Shown: positions 1 to 6,254, counted from the first letter of the stretch. The stretch: 6,282 bases of DNA from an uncultured bacterium (GCA_937863625.1 CALMGO010000553.1:1-6282); one strand, 5' to 3'. The notes: generated from the sequence alone by a model not told the origin. Program-made: numbers and translations.

Positions 1-794
1 ACGCGGCCTTTGGAGTTTTTGATATCGACGCCGTTGAGCTGGTCGTCGGTCATCTGCTGATAGTAATAGCCGCCGATGCCGGCCTTCCACTCGGGCGAGA
101 GCATGTAGTCGACGCTGTAGTCGAAATGGAACTCCTGGCCGGGCTTCAATGTGCCGGTGAGTGCAGGGTTAAAAGGATGCGTGAAGTCGTTGTTGTTTGT
201 CGGGATGTCGTACATGAACTTGAAACTGGTGGTGAGGCCTTCCTTGGGCGTCATGTAGGTGAAGGCGAAGACGGGTTCAAAAACGACGGCGTTGGCCGAG
301 AGATTGGCAAGACGGCCGGCCTGGTAGTCACCGGTGGGCAGGTAGATGTCAAGGCCCGTGGTGACGTGGAGCTTAGGAGAGTGCCAGGCAAGGATAAAGG
401 GGTCGATGATAAGGTCACCGAGGCCGCTGGCATGAGAGCCGCCTGCGGCGGAAGTGATCTTCACATCCTGCGCAACGACGAAAAGATGCGAACCCCAGTT
501 GGCGCCGAGAATCTGCTTATCAGATATGTAGATAAAACGCGAGACCTGAGCGAGGGCGTCCATCCTGAAAGGCCCGAGCGGTCCGGCCTTATACTCGTTG
601 CCGCTGTTGTCAGCGTAGCTGTGCGAATTGTACCAGAGGTCATAGTTGACATAGTAGAAGCCCGGCGGCGGTGCGGCGCCAATCCAGAAACCTTCGGCGC
701 CATTGGGATAAACGTTGGCCCCGCCGGCAAAGGCCGTGGAGCCGATGGCGCAGACAAGAACGCCAACGACAAGTAAGAGCTTGAATGCCCGCAT
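1..794 (-). CDS. Outer-membrane beta-barrel protein, MetA-pathway/phenol-degradation transporter family (partial, 3' end outside window)
   Basis: The minus-strand frame from ATG at 794-792 stays open for 264 codons to the window edge, so the C-terminus is missing; family members are usually about 300 residues. Residues 1-23 form a signal peptide: basic MRAFK, a hydrophobic core, and an AFA cleavage site before GG. The mature part has alternating aromatic/polar strands typical of a beta-barrel. It contains the pattern SGLGDLIIDPFILAWH (123-138), then GLDIYLPTGDY (147-157), then GIGGYYYQQMTDDQLNGV (239-256). The GD...P, PTGDY and Y-Y-Q-x-T-D-D signatures are those of PF13557 (COG4313), FadL-like outer-membrane proteins often annotated as transporters of hydrophobic or aromatic compounds; the substrate cannot be read here. 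An AAAGGGGG ribosome site (800-807) lies 5 nt upstream of the ATG. It is divergent from the isomerase gene. Codon third positions are C-rich (Ala GCC 18 of 25; Ile ATC 10 of 13). Confidence 0.85.
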   Translation of the reverse strand, partial: MRAFKLLLVVGVLVCAIGSTAFAGGANVYPNGAEGFWIGAAPPPGFYYVNYDLWYNSHSYADNSGNEYKAGPLGPFRMDALAQVSRFIYISDKQILGANWGSHLFVVAQDVKITSAAGGSHASGLGDLIIDPFILAWHSPKLHVTTGLDIYLPTGDYQAGRLANLSANAVVFEPVFAFTYMTPKEGLTTSFKFMYDIPTNNNDFTHPFNPALTGTLKPGQEFHFDYSVDYMLSPEWKAGIGGYYYQQMTDDQLNGVDIKNSKGR

Positions 795-848
795 TACTGC
801 CCCCTTTCGGCTATGTGTATGCCACAAAACACCCACTAAAGGCAAAAA

Positions 849-876
849 CTTATAACGCAAGAGGGGTGTCAATCAA
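849..876 (-). promoter_or_regulatory. Candidate sigma-70 promoter for the outer-membrane protein gene
   Basis: Read on the minus strand, TTGATT (876-871) and TATAAG (854-849) are separated by 16 nt. Transcription would start near 842, giving a leader of about 48 nt before the ATG at 794. The surrounding AT-rich stretch (about 838-905) stands out from its GC-rich neighbours. An exact TTGACA (872-867) overlaps the -35, but its spacing to the -10 is only 12 nt, so the TTGATT pairing is preferred. This is a consensus match only. Confidence 0.5.
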
Positions 877-932
877 GTAAATTGTGAAAAAAAGTACATT
901 AAAATGACGGGGCGGGGCCAGCCCGCTCCGCC

Positions 933-970
933 ATAGGCAGGCAAACCGTCAATAAGCAGGCAAACCGTCA
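933..970. repeat. 19-bp tandem direct repeat, two copies
   Basis: Copies at 933-951 and 952-970 are directly adjacent and differ at one base (ATAGGCAGGCAAACCGTCA versus ATAAGCAGGCAAACCGTCA). The sequence right after (971-986, CAGGCAGGGGAACCCT) looks like a decayed third copy. The unit is too short and lacks spacers, so it is not CRISPR. Confidence 0.8.
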
Positions 971-1007
971 CAGGCAGGGGAACCCTCCCCCGACTCCCTC
1001 TCCCGAT

Positions 1008-1087
1008 AGGTCGGGACGTTCCGCTCCGGCGGGTAAACCCGCCAAAGGCGAGGTGAAGGTCGGGACGTTCCGCAGAAGCGGGTAAAC
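1008..1087. repeat. Direct repeat pair (31 nt, 49-nt period)
   Basis: The 17-mer AGGTCGGGACGTTCCGC occurs at 1008-1024 and 1057-1073. After four differing bases each copy continues with GCGGGTAAAC (1029-1038 and 1078-1087), so 27 of 31 positions match. The core GGGACGTTCC is a near-palindrome with one mismatched pair. The first copy is followed by a perfect inverted repeat, GGCGGG (1028-1033) and CCCGCC (1038-1043), around a TAAA loop. Confidence 0.8.
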
Positions 1088-1182
1088 GTTTCCCTTCCTG
1101 AAGCACGCGGAGCCAGCCCTCCCATCCCCTCCAAAGGCGGGCAGGCCGACGGTTGTGTCGCCCAATCCTCCAAGGCACAAGA

Positions 1183-1205
1183 GGGTTGCGGGATGGGGGG
1201 CGGGG
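1183..1205 (+). other. Putative G-quadruplex motif upstream of the isomerase gene
   Basis: Four G-runs lie on the plus strand: GGG (1183-1185), GGG (1190-1192), GGGGGG (1195-1200) and GGGG (1202-1205), with loops of 4, 2 and 1 nt. This fits the canonical G3+N1-7 pattern. A fifth run of six G follows at 1217-1222. The motif ends 53 nt before the GTG start, on the non-template strand of the isomerase. Folding is not shown by sequence alone. Confidence 0.55.
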
Positions 1206-1258
1206 ATTAGAGTATGTGGGGGGCTTATTCATGAACATTTTGCGGAAAGGAAGCGGCC

Positions 1259-2071
1259 GTGGGGCAGATAGCATGCGGGACGTCGGTGAGCAGGAAATAC
1301 GGGATAAGCGACAGGCATCTCGCGATAGCGACTGAGGCGGGCATCGAGCGGATAGAGGTGGCGCTTTTCGACAAGAACGTGGATTTTCACAACAGCGAAG
1401 TCCTCGCCTGGGCGGCGGGGGTGGTGGAGAAAAGCGGAGTCGTGTGCCGGTCGGTGCATTTGAACTTTGGCGAGGACTGCGACATATCGGCGGCGGACGA
1501 CGCTGCGCGACAGGCGGCGGTGGAGGACTCGGCCTACGGGATATCGATAGCGCATGTTTTCGGGGCGGGGATGGCGGTCGTGCACGGGTCGGACGAACCG
1601 ATAAGCGACGCGGACAGGGGACAGCGGATAAGCAATCTGCGCGCGAGCCTCGCGACACTGTGCGAAGTCGCCGAGGAGCATGACGTGCTTCTGGCGCTCG
1701 AACTTTTGCCGAGGACGTGCCTGGGCAATACGGTCGACGAGGCGCTGGCGATAGTAGAGGGGCTTGACGAGAGGCGGATAGGATTTTGCCTTGACGTCAA
1801 TCACGTGAACCTGAGGGAGGACCCAGCGGACGCGGTGCGGAGGCTGGGGAAGAGGATATGGACATTTCACATCAGCGACAACGACGGAGTGGATGAGAGG
1901 CACTGGCTTCCGTTTGAGGGGATAATCGACTGGAAGGGATTTATGGAAGCGGTGCGGGAAACGGGGTACGAGGGGCAGTTCATATTTGAGACGGCGGGGA
2001 GCCTGGGCGAAGACGTGGAGGCGTATGCGCGGGAACTCAAGAAACGATTTGAGAGGCTGATGGCGTTATAG
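1259..2071 (+). CDS. Sugar phosphate isomerase/epimerase-like TIM-barrel protein (AP endonuclease 2/xylose isomerase-like)
   Basis: This 270-residue protein has the length and features of the PF01261 / COG1082 family, cytoplasmic metal-dependent TIM-barrel enzymes that isomerise or epimerise sugars, sugar phosphates or inosose-type compounds. Strand-end motifs appear in order: IERIEVALF (29-37), SVHLNF with H67 (65-70), VVHG with H109, LALELLP with E148 (145-151), GFCLDVNHVN with D179 and H182 (175-184), FHISDNDG with H204 (203-210), ERHWLPFEG with H215, and FIFETAG with E244. The acidic and histidine residues at E148, D179/H182, H204 and E244 match the usual metal-ligand pattern. The start is GTG at 1259, supported by AAAGGA (1246-1251) 7 nt upstream; the ATG at 1231 is out of frame. 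It ends at TAG, 24 nt before a terminator hairpin. Third positions are strongly G/A biased (Ala GCG 27 of 32; Ile ATA 14 of 17). Exact substrate unknown; hydroxypyruvate isomerase- or IolE-type roles are possible alternatives. Confidence 0.85.
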   Translation: MGQIACGTSVSRKYGISDRHLAIATEAGIERIEVALFDKNVDFHNSEVLAWAAGVVEKSGVVCRSVHLNFGEDCDISAADDAARQAAVEDSAYGISIAHVFGAGMAVVHGSDEPISDADRGQRISNLRASLATLCEVAEEHDVLLALELLPRTCLGNTVDEALAIVEGLDERRIGFCLDVNHVNLREDPADAVRRLGKRIWTFHISDNDGVDERHWLPFEGIIDWKGFMEAVRETGYEGQFIFETAGSLGEDVEAYARELKKRFERLMAL

Positions 2072-2095
2072 GCGTCGGCATGGCAACGGAAAAGA

Positions 2096-2130
2096 AAGAG
2101 GCGCGCTCAGCGGCGCGCCTCTTGTATTTT
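2096..2130. terminator. Bidirectional intrinsic terminator between convergent genes
   Basis: A perfect 11-bp stem, AAGAGGCGCGC (2096-2106) with GCGCGCCTCTT (2113-2123), encloses the 6-nt loop TCAGCG. Plus-strand transcripts from the isomerase then meet GTATTTT (2124-2130). Minus-strand transcripts from the lipoprotein gene exit into TCTTTTC (2095-2089). It lies 24 nt after the isomerase stop and 22 nt after the lipoprotein stop, so it can serve both. Confidence 0.85.
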
Positions 2131-2145
2131 ATGCGTTCGAATGAA

Positions 2146-2775
2146 CTATTGCCTGGCGACGGCGGTCTTACCCGGGAAGCAGTCGACGCGCGGGGTATAC
2201 CAATCGTCCCAGTGGGAGGCGATCTCGCGGCGCTTGTCCTCGACGGCGGGGGCGTCGCTCTGGAAGGTGACGCCGACGATCTTTTCAAGAGAGGTGCGCG
2301 CGGCGTCTGCGGCGCAGGCCTTGTAGACGATTACACGGTCGCCTTCCTTGACGGCCATTTCGCCGCGGGTGTCATCAGCAAGAGCGGCGACGAGAGGCTC
2401 GACGGCACGGGAATCACGCGTGGCGGAAAGGGACAGGGCCGCGGCAGCGCGGACGAATACAGAGGGGTCGTTTTCAAGAGAGTCGACAAGCGGCGTGAAG
2501 CCGACGGAGTAGTAGCGCTTGGAGAGTTCGCCGAGGGCAAAGGCGGCCTGGCTGCGCACGAGCCTGTCTGAGTCCATCTGGAGGACAGAGACGAGTTCGT
2601 CGTAGGTTGAGATATCGCCGGCCTGGCCGATTCTTACGACGGCGGCCTTTCGCACGAGGGTATGGTCGCTCTTGAGCCCTGCGGTCTGGGCGGAGGAGCA
2701 ACCGACTACGACGGCCAGCGTCAGCATCAGCAGTCCGGAGAGAACCCAGTGCACTTTTCGTTTGTAACGCATCAT
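2146..2775 (-). CDS. HEAT-repeat lipoprotein
   Basis: This 209-residue protein starts with a lipoprotein signal: KRK, a hydrophobic core (LLMLTLAVVV) and lipobox VVGC with the lipidated Cys at 26. Residues after the Cys are Ser-Ser, so by the E. coli +2 rule outer-membrane sorting is expected. The mature part has HEAT/PBS-lyase-type helical repeats: about 35-65, 69-103 (RLVRSQAAFALGEL is the clearest) and 104-131 (SVFVRAAAALSLSA...AVEPLVAAL). A fourth unit (about 150-168) is set off by a charged insert (DDTRGEMAVKEGDR). The tail has an aromatic WDDWY (189-193), often seen at the ends of such repeat proteins. Such domains are protein-binding scaffolds; no partner is evident. Two adjacent ATGs (2775, 2772) are possible starts; GGAGGA (2785-2780) lies 4 or 7 nt upstream, and the second may be the one used. 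Third positions are C-rich (Ala GCC 22 of 29; Ile ATC 5 of 5). Confidence 0.85.
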   Translation of the reverse strand: MMRYKRKVHWVLSGLLMLTLAVVVGCSSAQTAGLKSDHTLVRKAAVVRIGQAGDISTYDELVSVLQMDSDRLVRSQAAFALGELSKRYYSVGFTPLVDSLENDPSVFVRAAAALSLSATRDSRAVEPLVAALADDTRGEMAVKEGDRVIVYKACAADAARTSLEKIVGVTFQSDAPAVEDKRREIASHWDDWYTPRVDCFPGKTAVARQ

Positions 2776-2842
2776 GTAATCCTCCGAGGCCTGTAAGCCG
2801 TTCGCGGCAAATATTCAAGCAGTCAAAGTGAGGCTTCAATTG

Positions 2843-2871
2843 AATATACCACATAAAGAAAAGGGCTCCAA
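2843..2871 (-). promoter_or_regulatory. Candidate extended -10 promoter for the HEAT-repeat lipoprotein
   Basis: On the minus strand, TATATT (2848-2843) matches five of six consensus -10 bases and is preceded directly by TGG (2851-2849), an extended -10 TGn element. A weak -35, TTGGAG (2871-2866), sits 17 nt upstream. A start near 2836 would give a leader of about 60 nt that includes the GGAGGA ribosome site. Confidence 0.5.
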
Positions 2872-2911
2872 ATCGGCCAGGGGGGTATTTTCGTTGAAAT
2901 CATTGAAAAAA

Positions 2912-2944
2912 GGGGCATTGCGGGGGTAGACGGGGGGAGATGGG
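2912..2944 (+). other. Putative G-quadruplex motif in the divergent lipoprotein/DUF5107 control region
   Basis: G-runs on the plus strand are GGGG (2912-2915), GGGGG (2922-2926), GGGGGG (2932-2937) and GGG (2942-2944), with loops of 6, 5 and 4 nt. A further run of six G lies upstream at 2880-2885. The pattern satisfies G3+N1-7. It lies on the non-template strand of the DUF5107 gene, 97 nt before its ATG and just upstream of a possible -10 at 2952. Confidence 0.55.
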
Positions 2945-2957
2945 TTTGTAGCATAAT
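2927..2957 (+). promoter_or_regulatory. Weak candidate promoter for the DUF5107-TPR gene
   Basis: CATAAT (2952-2957) matches five of six -10 bases. The only -35-like hexamer is TAGACG (2927-2932), at a poor 19-nt spacing. A start near 2964 would give a leader of about 78 nt containing the hairpin at 2971-3000. The evidence is weak, and another sigma factor or an activator could be needed. Confidence 0.25.
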
Positions 2958-2970
2958 CACTCTATTGGCT

Positions 2971-3000
2971 GTCGGCGGCCGGTAAACGTGCCGGGCCGAC
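2971..3000 (+). other. Leader hairpin upstream of the DUF5107-TPR gene
   Basis: GTCGGC (2971-2976) pairs with GCCGAC (2995-3000), and CCGG (2979-2982) pairs with CCGG (2991-2994). Together they form a 10-bp stem with a 2-nt bulge and the loop TAAACGTG. No T-run follows, so it is not an intrinsic terminator. It may be a structured leader element, or a relic of the repeat sequences seen at 1028-1094, which share GGTAAACGT. Confidence 0.5.
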
Positions 3001-3041
3001 GGGGAAGCGGGGCTGGCAAGAATCCGAAAGAGGCAGACTGA

Positions 3042-6000
3042 ATGAAAAAGGCGACAATCCGGGAAGAGCAGAAACCTATCAGGACGTACATCTGGGACAA
3101 GCCAAGCAGGTATCCGATACTTTTCGGCGGCGGGTACAGGTTTGTGTATCCGTACACGATGGAGGACCGTCTTCTCCACAAGGCAAAGGATAAGGCGTAC
3201 ACACAGGTGGTGCTCGAGAACGAGTACATTAAACTCATCGTGCTGCCGGACCTCGGCGGACACCTGTGGAGCGCGTATGACAAGGTCTCGGGCAAGGAAG
3301 TGTTTTACAACAACCAGGCGGTAAAACCGGGGCTCATCGGGCTGCGCGGGGCGTGGTGCGCGACGGGGGTGGAGTGGAATTTTCCGGTGGGGCACAGCGT
3401 GTCAACGGTATCGCAGGTGGACCACACATGCATGGAGAACGAGGACGGCTCGGTGACGGTGGTGGTCGGGGACCTCGACCGGACGACGCGGATGAGATGG
3501 ACGGTGAAGATAACAGTGCATCCGGGACAGCTGGCGTTTCAGGTGGATACGGTGCTGTCGAACCCGACGGGTTATCCGCACAGGTACATGTACTGGGAGA
3601 ACTGTGCGGTTCACGCGACGGAAGGATTTCAGTTCATATCTCCTGCGAAGGTGGCGTGGACGTGGGGAGGCAAGAGCCAGTTTCCGGTGGTGGACGGAGT
3701 CGACAAGTCGTGGTACATCGCGCATCCGCGGGCGATAGATTACTTTATGCTGGGGCTGGGACAGGACTATTTCGGGTACTACGACCACAAGAGACGGTTC
3801 GGCGCGGTGCACGTGGCGGACTATCACCTCATGCCGGGGAAGAAATTTTTCACGTGGGGGATGGCGGAGCACGCGGTGAGCTGGCAGAAGAACCTGACCG
3901 ACGACGACGGGCCGTATATCGAACTTCAATGCGGGCTGACACCGACGCAGGCGAGTTTTGAATTTTTCCCGCCGCAAAGCGCGAGGCGGTGGGACGAGAT
4001 GTGGTACTCGATAGGCGACCTGGGGACATTTGCACAGGCCAACCGGAACGCGGCGCTTCACATCGGTCACGCGTTTGACAAGGCCCCCTACCCTGCCGAG
4101 ACGGAAGTGGCGGTAGTGACCAACCGCGTTTTTGACGGTGCGGAGGTAGTGATTAGCGCAGGCGGCAAAAGAATCATCAGCGAGAAGGGCGTAAATCTCA
4201 AGGCGGGCAAGCCGGCGAGATGGAAGGTCAACGTACCCAAAGGCGCCAAGGAACTCACGACAAAGGTCACGTGCGGCAGCGAGACAGTCATCGAGTATTC
4301 GACTCGCGAAGCAAAGAACGTGCGGGAGCTTCCGTATGACAACGACGGCAGCCTGTGGCGGATGGAGAAAGGCAGTCCGGCGAAACTGGTCGCGGCGGGG
4401 ATATCGTGGCTCAAGTGGTTTGAATATGAGAAGGCGCTGCGGCTCATCGACAAGGCGCTCAAGGCCAGGCCGGGATTTGTGGAGGCGCACTACTGGAAAG
4501 GCAACATATTCTTTGACCTGTGCAAGTACGATGCGGCCAGACGCGAACTCGTGAAGGTTACCAAGGCGAATGAAAACCACGCAACGGCGCGGTTCATGCT
4601 GGGACAGGCAGAGCGCTACGCAGGACGGCTGGACGCCGCTATGGAGTATGCGGCCGGACTCATGGCGGACAAGAAAGCGTCGCGGATGGGCGCGCAACTG
4701 GCGGGCGAGGTCGCGATGGCGAGGGGAGACTACCCGTCGGCGGCGAAGTACTTCGGCCAGGCGACAAAAGGCTCAGGCACGAGCGGTCACACAATGGCGC
4801 TATTGGCGGCGGCGCTCAGGCGCGCGGGAAAAGTCGAGAAGGCGCGCGAAGCCGCCGAGGCGGCGCTGGCGATAGACCCTCTCGAATTTATGGCGCTTAA
4901 CGAAGGGCAACTCGCGGGATGCAGCGCGGAGAGAGATAAACTCATGCGCGGCGAGGTGGAGAGTTATATCGAACTGGCGTCGTACTACGAGGACGCCGGA
5001 CTCTTTGACGACGCGGCGGCGGTGCTGGAGCACTACCGGACGAAGATCAACAAAGGCGAATGCAATGCGATGGTCGGCTATCACCTGGGCTGGGTAAACG
5101 GGAAACTCGGGAGAAGGTCGGAGTCGCAGGCGTTTTTTGACAAGGCAAGCGCGTGCGGGCGGGACAGGGTGTTTCCATTCCGGCGCGAAGACATGCTGGC
5201 GCTTGAGGCGGCGATAGCTTACAAGGGCGGCGACGCGCTGGCGCATTACCTATTGGGGTGCTTTCTGGCGTGGAGGCAGCAGGAGGATAAAGTCTTCGTT
5301 CACTGGACGAAGGCTCTGCGCGGGATGGGGGATTATCCGGTGCTGCTGCGCAACGTCGCTTTGTACCACAAGCAGCGCAAGGAACATGCCAAGGCGCTTA
5401 CTTTCTACAAGCGCGCGATAAAGGCCGCGCCGACGGACGAGGAACTCTACGTCGAGGCTGACGACACGGCGGCCAAGGTGGGCAACATGAAGGGGCGCAT
5501 AGCGCTTCTGGAGTCGGGGCTCGCCGAGATGAAGCACAGCCAGAAGATAAGGCAGCTTCTGGCGCAGTCGTATTACTACGCGGGGCGTTATGAAAAGGCG
5601 CTGGATGTATTGATGAGCGAGGAGTACGACCACTGGGAAGGCGACCGCAGGGCGCACGAGACATATACGTTGAGCCACATGGCGCTGGGCAAGAATCTCC
5701 TCAAGAAGAAGAAATATACGGAGGCACTCGAATCATTCCAGAAGGCGATGGAATATCCGGCAAACCTCAAGATAGGCAAGCCGGCGTTCCCGAGGCATGC
5801 GCCGCAGTTGTATTTCAGCGCGGTAGCATACGAGGCTCTCGGCGAAGAGGAAAAGGCCAGAGAGGCGCTCGAACAGGGCGGGACGGAGATACATCAGAGC
5901 TGGGAAGGCGCGACTACCGAGGAGGGGTATTACAAGGGGCTGTGCCTGGCCCAACTCGGGCGCGTGCGGGAAGCGCGGACGATATGGCGCAGGCTCACGA

Positions 6001-6188
6001 AGGGTACCGAGCACTGGGCTTTTTCCGCGTGGCACAATGAATTTATCAAGGGACTCGGGTACCAGGGGCTTGAAGACTGGAAGAAGGCGGTGTCGCAGTT
6101 CGAGAAGGCGCTGGAATCCGACAAGACCAACAGCAAGGTGAAATATCACCTTTCGCAGGCTAAGAAGGGGAGGCAGGCGGGGCTGTAG
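3042..6188 (+). CDS. DUF5107 domain protein with C-terminal TPR array
   Basis: This 1048-residue protein has no signal peptide or membrane segment and should be cytoplasmic. Residues about 38-335 match DUF5107 (PF17128), a galactose-mutarotase-like beta-sandwich. Visible motifs are VLENEYIKLIVLPDLGGHLW (57-76), RGAWCATGVEWNFPVGHS (102-119), YMYWENCAVHATEGFQF (182-198), YYDHKRRFGAVHVAD (246-260), PYIELQCGLTPTQASFEFFP (291-310) and WDEMWYSIGDLG (317-328). Conserved-looking polar candidates for a sugar site are E111, E186, H191, E294 and E319. A second beta-rich segment spans about 350-425. From about 445 to the end I count roughly 14 TPR-like helical pairs, clearest at 451-484, 768-803, 873-906 and 1001-1036; these are protein-interaction repeats. 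The ATG is supported by AAAGAGG (3027-3033), 8 nt upstream. I know of no established reaction for DUF5107; carbohydrate binding or processing is inferred from the fold. Ile codons ATA and ATC are about equal, milder than the isomerase. The frame is intact and monocistronic. Confidence 0.85.
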   Translation: MKKATIREEQKPIRTYIWDKPSRYPILFGGGYRFVYPYTMEDRLLHKAKDKAYTQVVLENEYIKLIVLPDLGGHLWSAYDKVSGKEVFYNNQAVKPGLIGLRGAWCATGVEWNFPVGHSVSTVSQVDHTCMENEDGSVTVVVGDLDRTTRMRWTVKITVHPGQLAFQVDTVLSNPTGYPHRYMYWENCAVHATEGFQFISPAKVAWTWGGKSQFPVVDGVDKSWYIAHPRAIDYFMLGLGQDYFGYYDHKRRFGAVHVADYHLMPGKKFFTWGMAEHAVSWQKNLTDDDGPYIELQCGLTPTQASFEFFPPQSARRWDEMWYSIGDLGTFAQANRNAALHIGHAFDKAPYPAETEVAVVTNRVFDGAEVVISAGGKRIISEKGVNLKAGKPARWKVNVPKGAKELTTKVTCGSETVIEYSTREAKNVRELPYDNDGSLWRMEKGSPAKLVAAGISWLKWFEYEKALRLIDKALKARPGFVEAHYWKGNIFFDLCKYDAARRELVKVTKANENHATARFMLGQAERYAGRLDAAMEYAAGLMADKKASRMGAQLAGEVAMARGDYPSAAKYFGQATKGSGTSGHTMALLAAALRRAGKVEKAREAAEAALAIDPLEFMALNEGQLAGCSAERDKLMRGEVESYIELASYYEDAGLFDDAAAVLEHYRTKINKGECNAMVGYHLGWVNGKLGRRSESQAFFDKASACGRDRVFPFRREDMLALEAAIAYKGGDALAHYLLGCFLAWRQQEDKVFVHWTKALRGMGDYPVLLRNVALYHKQRKEHAKALTFYKRAIKAAPTDEELYVEADDTAAKVGNMKGRIALLESGLAEMKHSQKIRQLLAQSYYYAGRYEKALDVLMSEEYDHWEGDRRAHETYTLSHMALGKNLLKKKKYTEALESFQKAMEYPANLKIGKPAFPRHAPQLYFSAVAYEALGEEEKAREALEQGGTEIHQSWEGATTEEGYYKGLCLAQLGRVREARTIWRRLTKGTEHWAFSAWHNEFIKGLGYQGLEDWKKAVSQFEKALESDKTNSKVKYHLSQAKKGRQAGL

Positions 6189-6222
6189 GGGGAGGTCAGC
6201 GGCGCGAAGTGTGAAGTATTAG

Positions 6223-6254
6223 AGCGGGGCGCGACACGCGTCCCGCTTTCATTT
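6223..6254 (+). terminator. Intrinsic terminator after the DUF5107-TPR gene
   Basis: AGCGGGGCGCG (6223-6233) pairs with CGCGTCCCGCT (6237-6247) across a 3-nt ACA loop. The 11-bp stem has a single G-T wobble. It is followed by a T-rich tail, TTCATTT (6248-6254). It lies 34 nt downstream of the TAG stop. The remaining bases to the window end show no recognisable feature. Confidence 0.8.

Larger units (their letters stand above)
907..1180. repeat. GC-rich intergenic repeat block
   Basis: This non-coding stretch between divergent genes is built from short reiterated modules: a 19-bp tandem pair, a 31-nt direct-repeat pair 49 nt apart, a GGCGGG/CCCGCC hairpin, and CCAAAGGCG at 1042-1050 and again at 1131-1139. 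Several minus-strand frames stay open through it, but they read the repeats in different frames and lack convincing starts or domain character, so I treat it as non-coding. Its composition suggests a dispersed intergenic repeat family of the host genome; that is inference, since only one locus is visible. Confidence 0.55.

Noticed and set aside
126..776. Plus-strand open frame of 216 codons opposite the outer-membrane protein gene
   Set aside because: The minus strand carries a signal peptide, an RBS and PF13557 motifs across the same bases; the plus-strand product has no domain and a composition expected of an antisense shadow.
933..1087. Possible CRISPR array
   Set aside because: There are only two copies of each unit, the 19-bp copies are adjacent without spacers, the other pair has just one 18-nt gap, and no cas gene is present.
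949..1180. Small minus-strand frames (70-74 codons) within the repeat block
   Set aside because: Two overlapping frames are equally open and translate the same repeats differently, with no convincing ribosome site or domain; a non-coding repeat explains them better.
1186..1213. Possible plus-strand promoter for the isomerase (TTGCGG, 16 nt, TAGAGT)
   Set aside because: Only 3 of 6 and 4 of 6 consensus bases match and it lies inside the G-run motif, so it is not distinguishable from chance.
873..1658. Minus-strand open frame of 261 codons spanning the repeat block and part of the isomerase gene
   Set aside because: It is Pro/Arg/Ser-rich, overlaps the well-supported isomerase in antisense and runs through the direct repeats in arbitrary frame.
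2080..2571. Plus-strand open frame of 163 codons opposite the HEAT lipoprotein
   Set aside because: It begins inside the terminator region and is antisense to a gene with a lipobox and HEAT repeats; no domain or RBS support.
2945..3041. Possible riboswitch in the DUF5107 leader
   Set aside because: Only one bulged hairpin is visible, with no terminator or RBS-sequestering alternative and no recognisable aptamer core.
3402..4697. Long minus-strand open frame (431 codons) opposite the DUF5107-TPR gene
   Set aside because: It is Arg/His/Pro/Val-rich low-complexity translation with no recognisable domain, antisense to a gene with clear domain content; such frames are common in GC-rich DNA.
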